Of a stretch of DNA of 64,000 nucleotides, positions 9,847-19,497 are shown piece by piece. The stretch is from the NCBI GenBank assembly GCA_002162755.1, contig MAAS01000021.1, forward strand, positions 1 to 64,000, given 5' to 3'. The DNA comes from Gammaproteobacteria bacterium 50_400_T64. GTDB lineage: Bacteria; Pseudomonadota; Gammaproteobacteria; Pseudomonadales; Porticoccaceae. Position 1 is the first letter of the stretch; every line of letters starts with the position of its first letter. The position numbers and the translations under genes are program-made. The notes under the pieces are model-generated. The model did not search any database. It saw only the letters and a program-made list of their open reading frames with translations, and was not told the DNA's origin.

Positions 9847-10035
9847 TTAAACGTTCCCCGACTCGCGGTTTTTTTCATCTTGTATACGTTGGTAAATTTC
9901 CTCACGATGCACTGAGATTTCTTTCGGTGCATTAACGCCGAGACGAACTTGATTACCTTTGACGCCCAGCACAGTCACTGTGACGTCATCACCTATTACA
10001 AGGGTCTCTCCTACACGCCTTGTTAAAATAAGCAT
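9847..10035 (-). CDS. csrA: Carbon storage regulator CsrA/RsmA
   Basis: Global post-transcriptional regulator that binds GGA motifs in mRNA leaders. The 62-residue protein begins [18 protein letters not shown] and contains the RNA-binding [19 protein letters not shown] region, matching the family throughout. The open frame extends upstream to 10083, but the ATG at 10035 has an AAGGAG box at ideal distance and gives the family length. It lies in the alaS-lysC-csrA-tRNA-Ser order. Confidence 0.98.
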   Translation of the reverse strand: MLILTRRVGETLVIGDDVTVTVLGVKGNQVRLGVNAPKEISVHREEIYQRIQDEKNRESGNV

Positions 10036-10264
10036 ACTTTTCTCCTTGATTCTACGATTAATGCGGCGGCCTTGTATAACCACTGCGTCTCCAAAAATAT
10101 CGGCGAGTATTTTTTATTTCCGACATGACCTTCGCTAGTACTACGTAACGACCGCGCATTCTACCCATTATCGAGGCGCTTTTTAATAACCGTTTGTCAG
10201 TTGCTTATAGCTCTTGGCTTTACTTAGGGAGCGCATTCAATCAAATCAACATAGATAGCGTGCA

Positions 10265-11491
10265 CTATTTTGCTGCGCTCTCAAGACCAAATTCATCATG
10301 TAAAGAACGTACTGCCAACTCAAGATATTTCTCATCAATGACGACAGCAATCTTTATTTCAGATGTGGTAATCATCTGAATATTAATATTGTCGTCTGCC
10401 AGTGCTTTAAACATCCGCGAAGCAACGCCCGCATGGGAACGCATACCGACACCGACCAACGATACCTTGGCAATATGATCGTCAGTAACCACCGAGCGCG
10501 CCTTTAGCTGCATGGCAATGCCTTCGAGCAAACCACGCGCACGACTCAGGTCGTTACGATGCACGGTAAAAGTCAATGATGTGGTGCCATCTTCAGAAAC
10601 ATTCTGAATAATCACGTCGACTTCAACGTTGGCTTCACCAATAGGCGCGAGAATGCGCGAGGCCACGCCAGGTGTATCGGGAATCCCCTGAATCGTCAGC
10701 TTGGCTTCGTCACGGTTAAACGCGATGCCGGAAATTATGGGTTTTTCCATGCTGTCATCATCCTCAAGGGTAATTAATGTACCGGGGCCTTCTTTAAAGC
10801 TCGACAGAACGCGCAGGGGTACTTTGTATTTACCGGCAAATTCAACGGCGCGAATTTGCAGGACCTTAGAACCCTGGCTGGACATTTCGAGCATTTCTTC
10901 AAAGGTGATCTGCTCAAGTCGTCGAGCACCTTCAACCACGCGGGGGTCAGTGGTGTAAACGCCGTCGACATCGGTATAAATCTGGCATTCATCAGCTTTT
11001 AAGGCTGCCGCGAGAGCGACTGCCGAGGTGTCTGAACCACCGCGCCCCAGCGTTGTAATATTGCCTGCGCTATCGACACCCTGAAAACCAGCCACTACCA
11101 GCACACGGCCCAGTTTTAAATCAGCCTGCATACGCTCGACATCAATTTCTTCGATACGCGCCTTGGTGTGGGAGTCATCGGTAAGTATTCTCACCTGAGC
11201 GCCGGTATAAGAACGCGCCTCACAGCCGATTTTATTCAGCGCCATACTCAACAGCGCGATCGTCACCTGTTCGCCAGTCGATACCAGCACATCGATTTCA
11301 CGCGGCGTGGGTGACTCGGTAATATCGTCGGCGAGGCCCAGCAAGCGATTGGTCTCGCCGCTCATCGCCGACACCACCACGATAATGTCATCACCGCTCG
11401 CACGACAGGCCGCCACTTTTGCAGCCACGGCTTCGATGCGCTCAACGGAACCTACCGAGGTGCCGCCATATTTTTGAACAATTAAACTCAT
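10265..11491 (-). CDS. lysC: Aspartate kinase
   Basis: Phosphorylates aspartate, the first step towards lysine/diaminopimelate, threonine and methionine. The N-terminal kinase domain has KYGGTSVGS at residues 7-15 and the GRGGSDTSAVALAA nucleotide/substrate loop; two ACT domains fill the C-terminal third (about 265-400) and are the usual site of allosteric control by lysine or threonine. The 408-residue monofunctional type is like that of Pseudomonas. I looked for a lysine riboswitch in the 171-base gap behind alaS and saw none. Confidence 0.97.
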   Translation of the reverse strand: MSLIVQKYGGTSVGSVERIEAVAAKVAACRASGDDIIVVVSAMSGETNRLLGLADDITESPTPREIDVLVSTGEQVTIALLSMALNKIGCEARSYTGAQVRILTDDSHTKARIEEIDVERMQADLKLGRVLVVAGFQGVDSAGNITTLGRGGSDTSAVALAAALKADECQIYTDVDGVYTTDPRVVEGARRLEQITFEEMLEMSSQGSKVLQIRAVEFAGKYKVPLRVLSSFKEGPGTLITLEDDDSMEKPIISGIAFNRDEAKLTIQGIPDTPGVASRILAPIGEANVEVDVIIQNVSEDGTTSLTFTVHRNDLSRARGLLEGIAMQLKARSVVTDDHIAKVSLVGVGMRSHAGVASRMFKALADDNINIQMITTSEIKIAVVIDEKYLELAVRSLHDEFGLESAAK

Positions 11492-11662
11492 TTCTTAACT
11501 CGACAGCTAACTGTGCGGAGGCGCATTTTAGAATCCTTGCTTGGTAACGTTCAGCACACGCTACATTGAGGCCCGCCGCGAGGGGGCGCAAATGTACACT
11601 AATCCACTGAAAAGAGAAACCTGAGCCCCTCAACGCCTGAGTAAAGGGAATACATTCAAGTA

Positions 11663-14275
11663 TCAAGCACTTAAGTGCTCTTCAACCCAGGCGTAAACCG
11701 AATCGAGAGCAGCGGGTAGTGCCGCGCTATCGGTGCCACCACCCTGAGCCATATCCGGGCGACCGCCACCCTTACCACCAATTTGCGGCGCAACGAATTG
11801 CATTAACGCACCCGCCTTAATATCACCCGTGATATTTTTAGTAACGCCAGCACTAAGGGCAATTTTGCCGTCGCTCTCTGCCGCCAGCAGTATCACGCCT
11901 TTATCCATGCGCGAACGCAGTTGGTCGAGCATATCGCGCAGGGTTTTGGCATCGGCACCGTCGATCTTTTTAGCCAGTACGGCAACACCATTAATGGTCT
12001 TTGCCTCATCAAGCAAGTCGCCACCCGACGCGCTGGCCAGTTTCACTTTCAAGGCGTCCAGCTCTTTATTTAAGGCGCGATTGTTTTCAACTAAGCTCGC
12101 GGCCTTATCCAGCACCGTGGCGCGCCCGGCTTTCAACGTCGACGTCACTTTATCCAGTGTTTGCTCAAGATCGGCAAACCAGGCGGTGGCATGGGCACCC
12201 GCCACCGCTTCAACACGACGCACACCGGCTGCCACCCCCGATTCGGAAGTAATATGGAACAGACCGATATCACCCGTGCGCTGAGCATGGGTGCCACCAC
12301 AAAGTTCAACGGAAAAGCCCTCGCCCATGGTGAGCACGCGCACGCTATCGCCGTACTTCTCACCAAACAGCGCCATTGCACCGCTGTTCTGAGCCTCGTC
12401 CATCGACATAACATCGGTTTGTACGGTGCTATTCTGGCGAATCTGCGTGTTAACGATCGCTTCAACCGCTTTGATTTCATCCGCCGTCATCGCTTGCGGG
12501 TTCGCAAAGTCAAAGCGCAAACGCTCGGCATCCACCAGCGAGCCTTTTTGCACAACATGCTCACCCAGCACTTCACGCAAGGCGGCATGCAAGAGGTGAG
12601 TCGCGGAGTGATTGACTGCCGTTGACTGTCGTTTGTCGGCATCGACCTGGGCATTAACGGTCTCACCAACACGTATTTCACCCTCAAGCAAATGCCCAAG
12701 GTGAATATGATTACCGCCCTGCTTCTGGCAATCCTTAACGGCAAAGCGCCCACCTGCAGTCATCAGCTCACCGCTGTCGCCAGCTTGCCCACCGGACTCG
12801 GCATAAAAGGCCGTGTTGTCGAGCACCAGTATGGCCTCTTCACCGGCACTCAGTGATTCAACCGCCACGCCTTCGCGAAACAGGCCGGTAATTTGCGCAC
12901 TACTATTCAGGCTTTGATAGCCGACAAAGGCTGTTTCACCGTCAATCTCGAGCTGTGCTGTGTAATCGACACCAAAGCGACTGGCCGCTCGCGCGCGGGT
13001 TTTTTGTTCTTCCATGCAGCGCTCATAGCCCGCTTCATCCAGCTCAAAGCCCTGCTCGCGGGCAATATCATTGGTCAGGTCGAGGGGGAAACCGTAGGTA
13101 TCGTAAAGCTTAAACACTACTTCGCCGGGTATGGTTTTACCGGTCAAACCGGTAAGCGCAGCCGTCAACACGCCCATACCTTTATCGAGAGTTTTACTAA
13201 ATTGCTCTTCCTCAGCCAACAGGGCTTTTTCAACCAGGGCCTGTTTCGCGGCAAGCTCGGGATAGGCTTCGCCCATCTGCTCCACCAGGGGCGTCACCAG
13301 AGTATTGAAGAAAATACCGCTCATACCCAACTTGTGACCGTGGCGCAGAGCGCGACGAATAATGCGGCGTAGTACATAACCCCGCCCTTCGTTGGAGGGC
13401 AGCACGCCGTCGACAATCAAAAAAGACGCAGAGCGAATATGGTCGGCAATCACGCGTAAAGACTTGTGCTCGAAATCAGAGCAGTGGGTCGCCGCAGCTG
13501 CCGCTTTAATCAGGTGCTGAAACAGGTCGATCTCATAATTACTATGCACGCCCTGCATAATGGCAGCGATACGCTCAAGGCCCATGCCGGTATCAATGGA
13601 GGGTCTGGGCAGGGGCGTCATCTCGCCATTGCGGTCGCGCTCGTACTGCATAAACACCAGATTCCAGATTTCGATATAACGATCGAGATCGTCATTTTCA
13701 CTACCCGGTGGGCCGCCCGGCACGTCAGCACCGTGGTCGTAAAAGATTTCAGAACTAGGGCCACAGGGGCCGGTGTCACCCATTTGCCAGAAGTTGTCTT
13801 CATCAAGGCGGGAGAAGCGCTCGGGACTGACGCCCATTTCTTCCAGCCAGATTTTTTCGGCCTCGTCATCGGAAATGTGCACAGTGATCCACAGGCGTTC
13901 TTCCGGTAAACCTAGAATTTCAGTGAGGAAAGTCCAGGCCAGCTTTATCGCATCGCGTTTAAAATAATCGCCAAAACTAAAGTTGCCGAGCATTTCAAAG
14001 AAGGTGTGGTGGCGAGCGGTGTAACCGACATTCTCTAAATCATTGTGCTTACCACCGGCGCGCACACAGCGCTGTGAACTGGTGGCCCGCTTGTAATCGC
14101 GCTGCTCGGCACCGAGAAAGACATCCTTAAATTGCACCATGCCCGCATTGGTGAACAACAGAGTGGGATCATTACCCGGCACCAAAGAGCTGCTGGCGAC
14201 AACACGGTGGTCACGCTCGGCAAAGAAATCCAGAAAGGCCTGGCGGATGTCCGCACTCGATTTAACGTCTAACAT
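11663..14275 (-). CDS. alaS: Alanyl-tRNA synthetase
   Basis: Charges tRNA-Ala. The class II catalytic core occupies the first third (motif segments [20 protein letters not shown] and [15 protein letters not shown]). The editing domain carries the zinc-site [12 protein letters not shown] and [10 protein letters not shown] motifs that clear mischarged serine. The C-terminal region has a coiled coil and the glycine-rich [15 protein letters not shown] of the C-Ala domain. The 870-residue length is standard. It heads the alaS-lysC-csrA cluster. Confidence 0.98.
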   Translation of the reverse strand: MLDVKSSADIRQAFLDFFAERDHRVVASSSLVPGNDPTLLFTNAGMVQFKDVFLGAEQRDYKRATSSQRCVRAGGKHNDLENVGYTARHHTFFEMLGNFSFGDYFKRDAIKLAWTFLTEILGLPEERLWITVHISDDEAEKIWLEEMGVSPERFSRLDEDNFWQMGDTGPCGPSSEIFYDHGADVPGGPPGSENDDLDRYIEIWNLVFMQYERDRNGEMTPLPRPSIDTGMGLERIAAIMQGVHSNYEIDLFQHLIKAAAAATHCSDFEHKSLRVIADHIRSASFLIVDGVLPSNEGRGYVLRRIIRRALRHGHKLGMSGIFFNTLVTPLVEQMGEAYPELAAKQALVEKALLAEEEQFSKTLDKGMGVLTAALTGLTGKTIPGEVVFKLYDTYGFPLDLTNDIAREQGFELDEAGYERCMEEQKTRARAASRFGVDYTAQLEIDGETAFVGYQSLNSSAQITGLFREGVAVESLSAGEEAILVLDNTAFYAESGGQAGDSGELMTAGGRFAVKDCQKQGGNHIHLGHLLEGEIRVGETVNAQVDADKRQSTAVNHSATHLLHAALREVLGEHVVQKGSLVDAERLRFDFANPQAMTADEIKAVEAIVNTQIRQNSTVQTDVMSMDEAQNSGAMALFGEKYGDSVRVLTMGEGFSVELCGGTHAQRTGDIGLFHITSESGVAAGVRRVEAVAGAHATAWFADLEQTLDKVTSTLKAGRATVLDKAASLVENNRALNKELDALKVKLASASGGDLLDEAKTINGVAVLAKKIDGADAKTLRDMLDQLRSRMDKGVILLAAESDGKIALSAGVTKNITGDIKAGALMQFVAPQIGGKGGGRPDMAQGGGTDSAALPAALDSVYAWVEEHLSA

Positions 14276-14357
14276 AAGTGTCCCGCCCCATTCGGAGCAA
14301 ATAAATTAAAGAGTAATAAAGAAAGGGCTTATCTAACCGTACTCTAAAACCTGGGCA

Positions 14358-14708
14358 TTAAAACCCAAGCGAAGATTCAGAAAAATTCTTACCGCCGAGG
14401 ATATGCACGTGCAGGTGGAAAACGGTTTGCCCAGCACCCGCACCATTATTGACGATCAAACGAAAGGCATCGCCGATACCGGCCTCTTCGGCAATTTTGC
14501 CAGCGGCTAACATCAAATGGCCGAGCAGTGCCTGGTCCCCTGCTTCGGCATCGATAACGCGGGGAATAATTTTCCGCGGAATCACTAACAAATGTACAGG
14601 TGCCTTTGGCGCGATATCTTTGATGGCGATGCAATGCTCATCTTCATAAATAATATCGGCCGGAATTTCACCCTTAATAATCTTGCTGAACAGCGTTTCT
14701 TCTGCCAT
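14358..14708 (-). CDS. hinT: HIT-family nucleotide hydrolase (HinT-like)
   Basis: A 116-residue histidine-triad protein, expected to hydrolyse AMP-lysine or related purine phosphoramidates. The triad is visible in GQTVFHLHVHILGG (His98, His100, His102), preceded by the family's NNGAGAGQ. It sits 82 bases upstream of alaS on the same strand. HinT is the likely orthologue; another branch-1 HIT protein is the only real alternative. Confidence 0.9.
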   Translation of the reverse strand: MAEETLFSKIIKGEIPADIIYEDEHCIAIKDIAPKAPVHLLVIPRKIIPRVIDAEAGDQALLGHLMLAAGKIAEEAGIGDAFRLIVNNGAGAGQTVFHLHVHILGGKNFSESSLGF

Positions 14709-14762
14709 ATGCCCTCACCCTCAAAGTTTGTTTGTGCCGTGCTCGCGCGCCAACAACAGGCA

Positions 14763-14960
14763 TTAGCGCTTGCGGCCCTGCTCTTTTTCTTCTGTTGTTA
14801 GCTCTCGCGCTTCACTTTCCAGCATGACAGGAATGCCATCGCGAACGGGGTAAGCCAGATTACTGGCATAGCAAACCAGCTCTTCACGCTCGCGGTCATA
14901 GTCGAGCGGTGCCTTCGTGACAGGACAAACCAGAATACTCAGTAGCTGTTTATCGATCAT
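14763..14960 (-). CDS. Trm112-family small protein
   Basis: A 65-residue protein of the bacterial Trm112-like (YcaR) family, whose eukaryotic relatives activate methyltransferases. The [17 protein letters not shown] opening and [15 protein letters not shown] end are characteristic; only the first of the usual zinc Cys pair is obvious (Cys12) with a second Cys at 30. In many genomes it neighbours lpxK-kdsB; here it lies 54 bases upstream of hinT. Precise role unknown. Confidence 0.85.
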   Translation of the reverse strand: MIDKQLLSILVCPVTKAPLDYDREREELVCYASNLAYPVRDGIPVMLESEARELTTEEKEQGRKR

Positions 14961-15119
14961 GTTTTTTCATCCCCGGCCCAGGCCCATTTACAGGCGGTGA
15001 ATTTTAAGGCAATAGCAAGACGCCAACAACCGTGTATTGCTAGAGCACTCACCCTAATGCCCTGCTTCGAGGGATCTGTTAATACGGTATTAAATCAATA
15101 AAAGTACGTGGAAACGAGA

Positions 15120-15947
15120 TTACTGGCCCTGAGCAGTAGGAAAATACTTCAGCACCAGAGCCGGGTCGAGTCGCACACTAAACCAGTTAACCCGCCAATC
15201 GAGGTGAGGTCCTGTGGCACGACCGCTAGAACCCACCTTGGCAATGGCATCGCCCGCCTCTACTCGCTGCCCTTCTTTAACTAAAGCACCGCTGAGGTGA
15301 ATGAAGGTAGAGGTCAAGCCATAGCCGTGGTCGAGCACCAGCGTGCCCCCCGAATAATACATATCGGCGTGTACCAGTTTGACGATGCCTGCTGCCGGGG
15401 CAATCACCACCGTACCCGTTGGCCGGGCGATATCGAGGCCATAATGAGGGTTCTTTGGCACGCCGTTATAAACCCGCTGACTACCATAAACACCGGTAAT
15501 GGGCCCTTCGAGGGGCTTGATAAAACCCTGGAGAAAATCTTCACGCCTATCATTATCTGCCCGCGCCTTACGCACCAATCGTCCTTCACCGCGAATGCGT
15601 TCAAGCACATCGGCAGAAGGCGGCGTAACTGTGCGCTGGGGCACGCCTTCAATCCGCTGTACCTTGTATTCACGTTGCGCAACCGTATAGCGGTATTGCT
15701 GACTGTCTTTGCCATTGCCCACTTCAACCACCACGGGGCCTTTAACGTCTCGACTGAGGCCAATCACAAAGTAGCCCCGGGGTGTCAGACTGACCGTGCG
15801 CTCCTGAAAAACCACGGTATTGTCCGGTTCTGTGTGGCCCACTAACATTGCGCCCTGCTGCCAAACGCCCTGAAATTCCAGGGCCGATGCCAGTGGGATA
15901 AATAAGATGCCACAGAGCCACAACAAAATATGTAAGTGAAGTTTCAC
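15120..15947 (-). CDS. M23-family metallopeptidase, exported
   Basis: A 275-residue LytM/M23-type peptidase expected to cleave peptidoglycan cross-bridges or to regulate amidases in the periplasm. A signal peptide spans about residues 1-22. The peptidase fold shows HYGLD (His168, Asp172), the FIHLSG histidine (217), and GPHLDW at 247-251. The last motif is normally His-x-His; here the second His is Asp250, so zinc binding may be altered or use Asp. The start is GTG at 15947. It lies between the Trm112-like gene and recX, all on the minus strand. Confidence 0.88.
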   Translation of the reverse strand: MKLHLHILLWLCGILFIPLASALEFQGVWQQGAMLVGHTEPDNTVVFQERTVSLTPRGYFVIGLSRDVKGPVVVEVGNGKDSQQYRYTVAQREYKVQRIEGVPQRTVTPPSADVLERIRGEGRLVRKARADNDRREDFLQGFIKPLEGPITGVYGSQRVYNGVPKNPHYGLDIARPTGTVVIAPAAGIVKLVHADMYYSGGTLVLDHGYGLTSTFIHLSGALVKEGQRVEAGDAIAKVGSSGRATGPHLDWRVNWFSVRLDPALVLKYFPTAQGQ

Positions 15948-15996
15948 AGTTGTTTAAATCCTCTTATTGAGCGTCGAGCTTTCAAACGACACCGAA

Positions 15997-16554
15997 TCAA
16001 TCATTTAAGGCAGCCCGAATCTGCTCACCGCTAAAACCCCGATACTGCAAAAAGCGCATGCGTTTAGCGCGTTGTTTGGCGTCAATGGCCGGGCTTTCAC
16101 CAAAGCGTTTATGCGCCACCTTTTCAGCGAGGGCAAACCAGTCGACCTCACATTCCCGTAGTACAGCGTCGCCATCAACACCGCGCTCGCGCAGCTCCAT
16201 GCGAATTCTCACGGCCCCCTGCCCCTTGCCCACTCGCCAACGCACAAAGGCTTCGCTAAAGCGCTGATCCGACAACAGGTCGTCGGCCACCAGTTTGTCG
16301 AGCACGGCATTGAGCACCTCACTATCGGGCTCTAATTTTTTGTATAACTTATCGGAGACCTCTTTACGCGAGTGCTCCCGCCGCGCCAATATATTCATGG
16401 CGGCAATGCGCAGGTCTTTTGCCGATGACTTTTTTACAGGCTCATTTACAGGCTCATTTACAGGCTCATTTACAGGCTCATTTACAGGCTCAAAGTTTTC
16501 TGAAAAAGGCTGATCTGCTACAGAGTTATCGTCGGGCTTTATCACAATCTGCAT
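15997..16554 (-). CDS. recX: Recombination regulator RecX with N-terminal tandem repeat
   Basis: RecX binds RecA filaments and limits their activity. The C-terminal 140 residues show the family's helical repeats, with RREHSRKEVSDKLYKKL, LLSDQRFSEAFVRWRVGKG and the C-terminal RFLQYRGFSGEQI. The first 45 residues are unusual: five EPVN-type units (residues 22-40) encoded by a perfect 12-bp minisatellite, forming an acidic, probably disordered extension. Its ATG overlaps the stop of the DUF4126 gene by one base (TAATG), so it is translationally coupled to that gene rather than sitting after recA as is usual. Confidence 0.92.
   Translation of the reverse strand: MQIVIKPDDNSVADQPFSENFEPVNEPVNEPVNEPVNEPVKKSSAKDLRIAAMNILARREHSRKEVSDKLYKKLEPDSEVLNAVLDKLVADDLLSDQRFSEAFVRWRVGKGQGAVRIRMELRERGVDGDAVLRECEVDWFALAEKVAHKRFGESPAIDAKQRAKRMRFLQYRGFSGEQIRAALND
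16433..16492 (-). repeat. 12-bp minisatellite, five perfect units, in recX
   Basis: The plus-strand unit TTTACAGGCTCA is repeated five times without a mismatch. Each unit encodes four residues (E-P-V-N register), so gain or loss of units by slippage would keep the recX frame. Confidence 0.95.
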
Positions 16555-17282
16555 TACCGCCCCTTAAACGGCGAGCCAATGCCCACCTGAGCAGCCGGTT
16601 TTTCAGTGTTTTCGGCAAGGGGTGTACCCGCCATCAATCCATCCTCTTCATTATCACTATCGTCAGGCTGCTTTTTCACCAGCCCCAGCCAACCACCGAT
16701 GCGTCGAAACACAGCTCGTACAACACGCCATAACTTCGGCAGCAACCAGATAACCAGCACTATAAAGACCAGCATCAAACCCAGAAATGCCAGAGGATGA
16801 TTGAGCATTGCCCAGAGGCCACCAAAAACCATCAGGTCTTCACTAATAGAAGCACCCCAGTTGCTGAAAGGTTCGGGGGAAGTATTAATCAATAAACGCG
16901 TCGAAGCCTTGGTGAAGTGACTGCCCATGGCCATCGATCCACCGAGCAGCCCAGCCCCGATTTCCAACGCTGGCGTAACATCACCAACAGTACCCGCGGC
17001 CAACATAGCACCGGCGGGTATGCGTATAAAGGTGTGCAGAGTATCCCAGGCGCTATCGACCCCCGGTATTTTATCGGCAAAAAACTCCACCACATACATC
17101 AGGCAGGCGATGCCGATGACTAGCGGGTCCTGTAAGGTTTCCAGGCCCACTGGCAGCTCAAGATTACCCGTGGCACCAGCAAAGCCAAGTACGGCGATAG
17201 CCGCGTAAAGATTAATACCACTGGCCCAGCCAACACCGAGCACCAGGGAAAGAGTCGTTACTAACTGCTCATAGCTTTCCAT
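16554..17282 (-). CDS. DUF4126-type membrane protein
   Basis: A 242-residue inner-membrane protein of unknown function. It starts with a hydrophobic segment (LSLVLGVGWASGINLYAAIAVLG) and has several more (about 55-68, 90-120, 150-180 including LALGLMLVFIVLVIWL-like stretches). GINLYAAI and the DKIPGVDSAWDTLHTFIRIPAG segment are hallmarks of the DUF4126 family. The C-terminal 50 residues are charged and probably cytoplasmic. Its stop overlaps the recX start by one base. Confidence 0.8.
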   Translation of the reverse strand: MESYEQLVTTLSLVLGVGWASGINLYAAIAVLGFAGATGNLELPVGLETLQDPLVIGIACLMYVVEFFADKIPGVDSAWDTLHTFIRIPAGAMLAAGTVGDVTPALEIGAGLLGGSMAMGSHFTKASTRLLINTSPEPFSNWGASISEDLMVFGGLWAMLNHPLAFLGLMLVFIVLVIWLLPKLWRVVRAVFRRIGGWLGLVKKQPDDSDNEEDGLMAGTPLAENTEKPAAQVGIGSPFKGR

Positions 17283-17383
17283 TCAATTCACCTGCTTTAA
17301 AAATGCGTTCATCTGCTGAGCAAGAGCCAAAACTCATTAATACCGGCTCTTGTCAGGTAACAATGGGCTGCCAAATAAAGCCG

Positions 17384-18190
17384 CTATTTTTCGATCTGTA
17401 TTTCCCGCAACTGGCGATGGGCAAAACGCACCAACTCGTATTCAAAGGGTGAACCGGTTTCATAGTAACGAAATCCTGTATTCCTACGCGTATCAATCGC
17501 CATCAATAATGCGAGCCCGATAGCAATATCATCTTTATTGGCATCACCTTTCAGGTCCAATTCGTCGATATTATAATAAACCAGATAGTCCACACCCAAG
17601 CCGGTCGCATCGCGCAGACTCGATGGCCCAAAAAACGGCACGACCAAATAGGGGCCGCTACCGACCCCCCAGTAGCCAAGCGTTTGACCAAAATCTTCTT
17701 TCTGCTTATACATGCCAAATTTTTCAGCGGGATCCCACACGCCTGCCACACCAAGAGTGCTATTCACCACGAAGCGCGACAAGGTAATCGCACTCGACTT
17801 CAATTGCAGTTGTAGAGCATTGTTAACGAAGTTCTTCACCTCCGCTAAGTTAGAGAAAAAATTAGCGATTCCTTTTTCAACAATATCCGGCGTAATCGCT
17901 CGATAGCCCCGTACTGTTGGTAGGAATATAGCCCGGTCAAAACGCGCATTAAAATTATAGATACCTCGATTCATTGGCTCCCAGGGGTCATAAACCAATA
18001 GCGCATTTTCAGGTACTTCCGGCTTAATAAGACGTTGTACTTCGTATGCTTCGGGCTCCTGCTCTTCCATAAGGTCTTCGACCTTTTCCCTGTTGATCTG
18101 AGCATTGCCTTTCTCTTCTTCAGCCCAGGAGCTGCTACCAAAACACAGGGTGAGGAGACACATTACGCTATAGTATCGGAGCTTATTCAT
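17384..18190 (-). CDS. mlaA: MlaA (VacJ)-family outer-membrane lipid asymmetry protein
   Basis: MlaA removes misplaced phospholipids from the outer leaflet of the outer membrane and passes them to the Mla transport chain. The family core is clear: YDPWEPMNRGIYNFN, RFVVNSTLGVAGVWDPA, DFGQTLGYWGVGSGPYLVVP and FFGPSSLRDATG. The 268 residues include an N-terminal signal, but it fits a signal peptidase I site (SSSWA-EEE) better than a lipobox: Cys16 is preceded by L-T-L, which is a poor lipobox. It starts within the stop of the upstream hydrolase (TAATG), so the two are co-translated. Other mla genes are not in the window. Confidence 0.92.
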   Translation of the reverse strand: MNKLRYYSVMCLLTLCFGSSSWAEEEKGNAQINREKVEDLMEEQEPEAYEVQRLIKPEVPENALLVYDPWEPMNRGIYNFNARFDRAIFLPTVRGYRAITPDIVEKGIANFFSNLAEVKNFVNNALQLQLKSSAITLSRFVVNSTLGVAGVWDPAEKFGMYKQKEDFGQTLGYWGVGSGPYLVVPFFGPSSLRDATGLGVDYLVYYNIDELDLKGDANKDDIAIGLALLMAIDTRRNTGFRYYETGSPFEYELVRFAHRQLREIQIEK

Positions 18191-19497
18191 TATTGGCCTC
18201 CCTTCAAAAACGCCACCATATCGGCCACATTTTCCTTACTGTCGATATTGCCGCAGTGCCCTCCGTGATCAAATACTTTTATTCGATCACCCAGCAAGCC
18301 CTCCATATATTCAAGCTCTCCCGGCGCTAAAATAATTTCGTCACGGTTTGTCACCACACGCACCTGTGCATTACCCGCAAGAAAGTCTTCAATATGATGG
18401 AGGCTTGCTTCGCCAAGCAATTGTTTGCGACTTTTTCCCGGGTATTTTTTCTGTAAATAGGGAATAACCATATGATCAACATACTCAGTAAATTTCACCA
18501 CATGGCTGGCTTTGGCGTAGTAATCCAGCCGTTCACGCCGGCCGAACTCCGTACCAGGAGGAATGATATAGCCCGTGTGGGACATCAAGTCCGCAGCAAA
18601 AACGACATTGGCCGAACTCATGCGAAATGAAGTGCCGATCAGAGCTGCAGCACCATTACGACCCTCAGGCCCAACACCACGTTTTGATGGATCCCAGGAC
18701 GAATAGGCCCCATACAGAAAGTCGCCATCAAAGTGCATACCCTCTTTAGGCTCATAACTTGCGGCCAAACGATTGAGTGTTTTATCCAGAAAAGTACCCA
18801 CCCCTTCAATGCCACCCTCTACGTTATCAACCAGCAGCTGGTCGAGAATACTCACAGAATTGTAGAGATCGACTGGCGGGTTGATCATATACACTTTTTG
18901 TAAATTGAAGGTCTTTCGCGTTTGATCCAGTTTCGCAACAAACGCTGCGTGAGCCGCCCCCAGGCTGTAGCCCATGACATGGAATTCACTAACATCCGCA
19001 TCGGCCTCAACTTTTTGGTAAGCCAGCTCCATCACGCGATAAATATCTTCAGCATCTTCCGGTAAAAAACCCGGGAGGTTAGATTGGGATGCATTGATCA
19101 GGAAATTAAGATAGGTCGGCGAAGACAGGTTAATCACATGGAAGCCCGCCTGATACAGAGCCTTTTGCAGGGCCTGCATTTTTATCGACTTATAACCTGC
19201 ACCCGTGCCCGCAATGTTAAAGACAAGAGGTGCTCGCCCTTCTTGCAGAGCCGCTGAGAAATGCAGGTTTTTGCTATACCAAAACAACTTTGGCACAGAG
19301 TGCAGGCCCGGTAACGCGTATTTTTTTACAGGTATTTCAGCGGGGAGATCCGCTTTATAATATTTCGGCGTGCCAATGACCGTCGCGGCAAAACGATCTT
19401 TAATCGGGTAATCGCCATTCGGTTTATCTCCCGTCGCAAACACCTCCACACTGCAAAGTGCTACCCATAACCCAATGGCTATTAGTTGCTTCAGCAT
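18190..19497 (-). CDS. Exported alpha/beta-hydrolase (serine hydrolase)
   Basis: A 435-residue predicted periplasmic or secreted hydrolase. A signal peptide covers about residues 1-21 (cut near VFA-TGD). The nucleophile elbow GYSLG (176-180, Ser178) is preceded by the strand FHVM, an oxyanion-like FNIAGTGAGYKS lies near 93-104, and a late histidine in FDHGGHCGNID is a good candidate for the triad base. The ATG at 19497 follows AAGGAGAGGG. Translational coupling to mlaA suggests a lipid-related substrate, such as a lipase or phospholipase in the envelope; that link is inference. Confidence 0.8.
   Translation of the reverse strand: MLKQLIAIGLWVALCSVEVFATGDKPNGDYPIKDRFAATVIGTPKYYKADLPAEIPVKKYALPGLHSVPKLFWYSKNLHFSAALQEGRAPLVFNIAGTGAGYKSIKMQALQKALYQAGFHVINLSSPTYLNFLINASQSNLPGFLPEDAEDIYRVMELAYQKVEADADVSEFHVMGYSLGAAHAAFVAKLDQTRKTFNLQKVYMINPPVDLYNSVSILDQLLVDNVEGGIEGVGTFLDKTLNRLAASYEPKEGMHFDGDFLYGAYSSWDPSKRGVGPEGRNGAAALIGTSFRMSSANVVFAADLMSHTGYIIPPGTEFGRRERLDYYAKASHVVKFTEYVDHMVIPYLQKKYPGKSRKQLLGEASLHHIEDFLAGNAQVRVVTNRDEIILAPGELEYMEGLLGDRIKVFDHGGHCGNIDSKENVADMVAFLKGGQ

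Noticed and set aside
11492-11662. Possible lysine riboswitch before lysC
   Set aside because: The gap lacks the five-helix lysine-box core and any clear terminator/sequestrator stem.
16433-16492. Short CRISPR-like array
   Set aside because: The 12-bp units are contiguous with no spacers and lie in the recX reading frame; they are a coding minisatellite.
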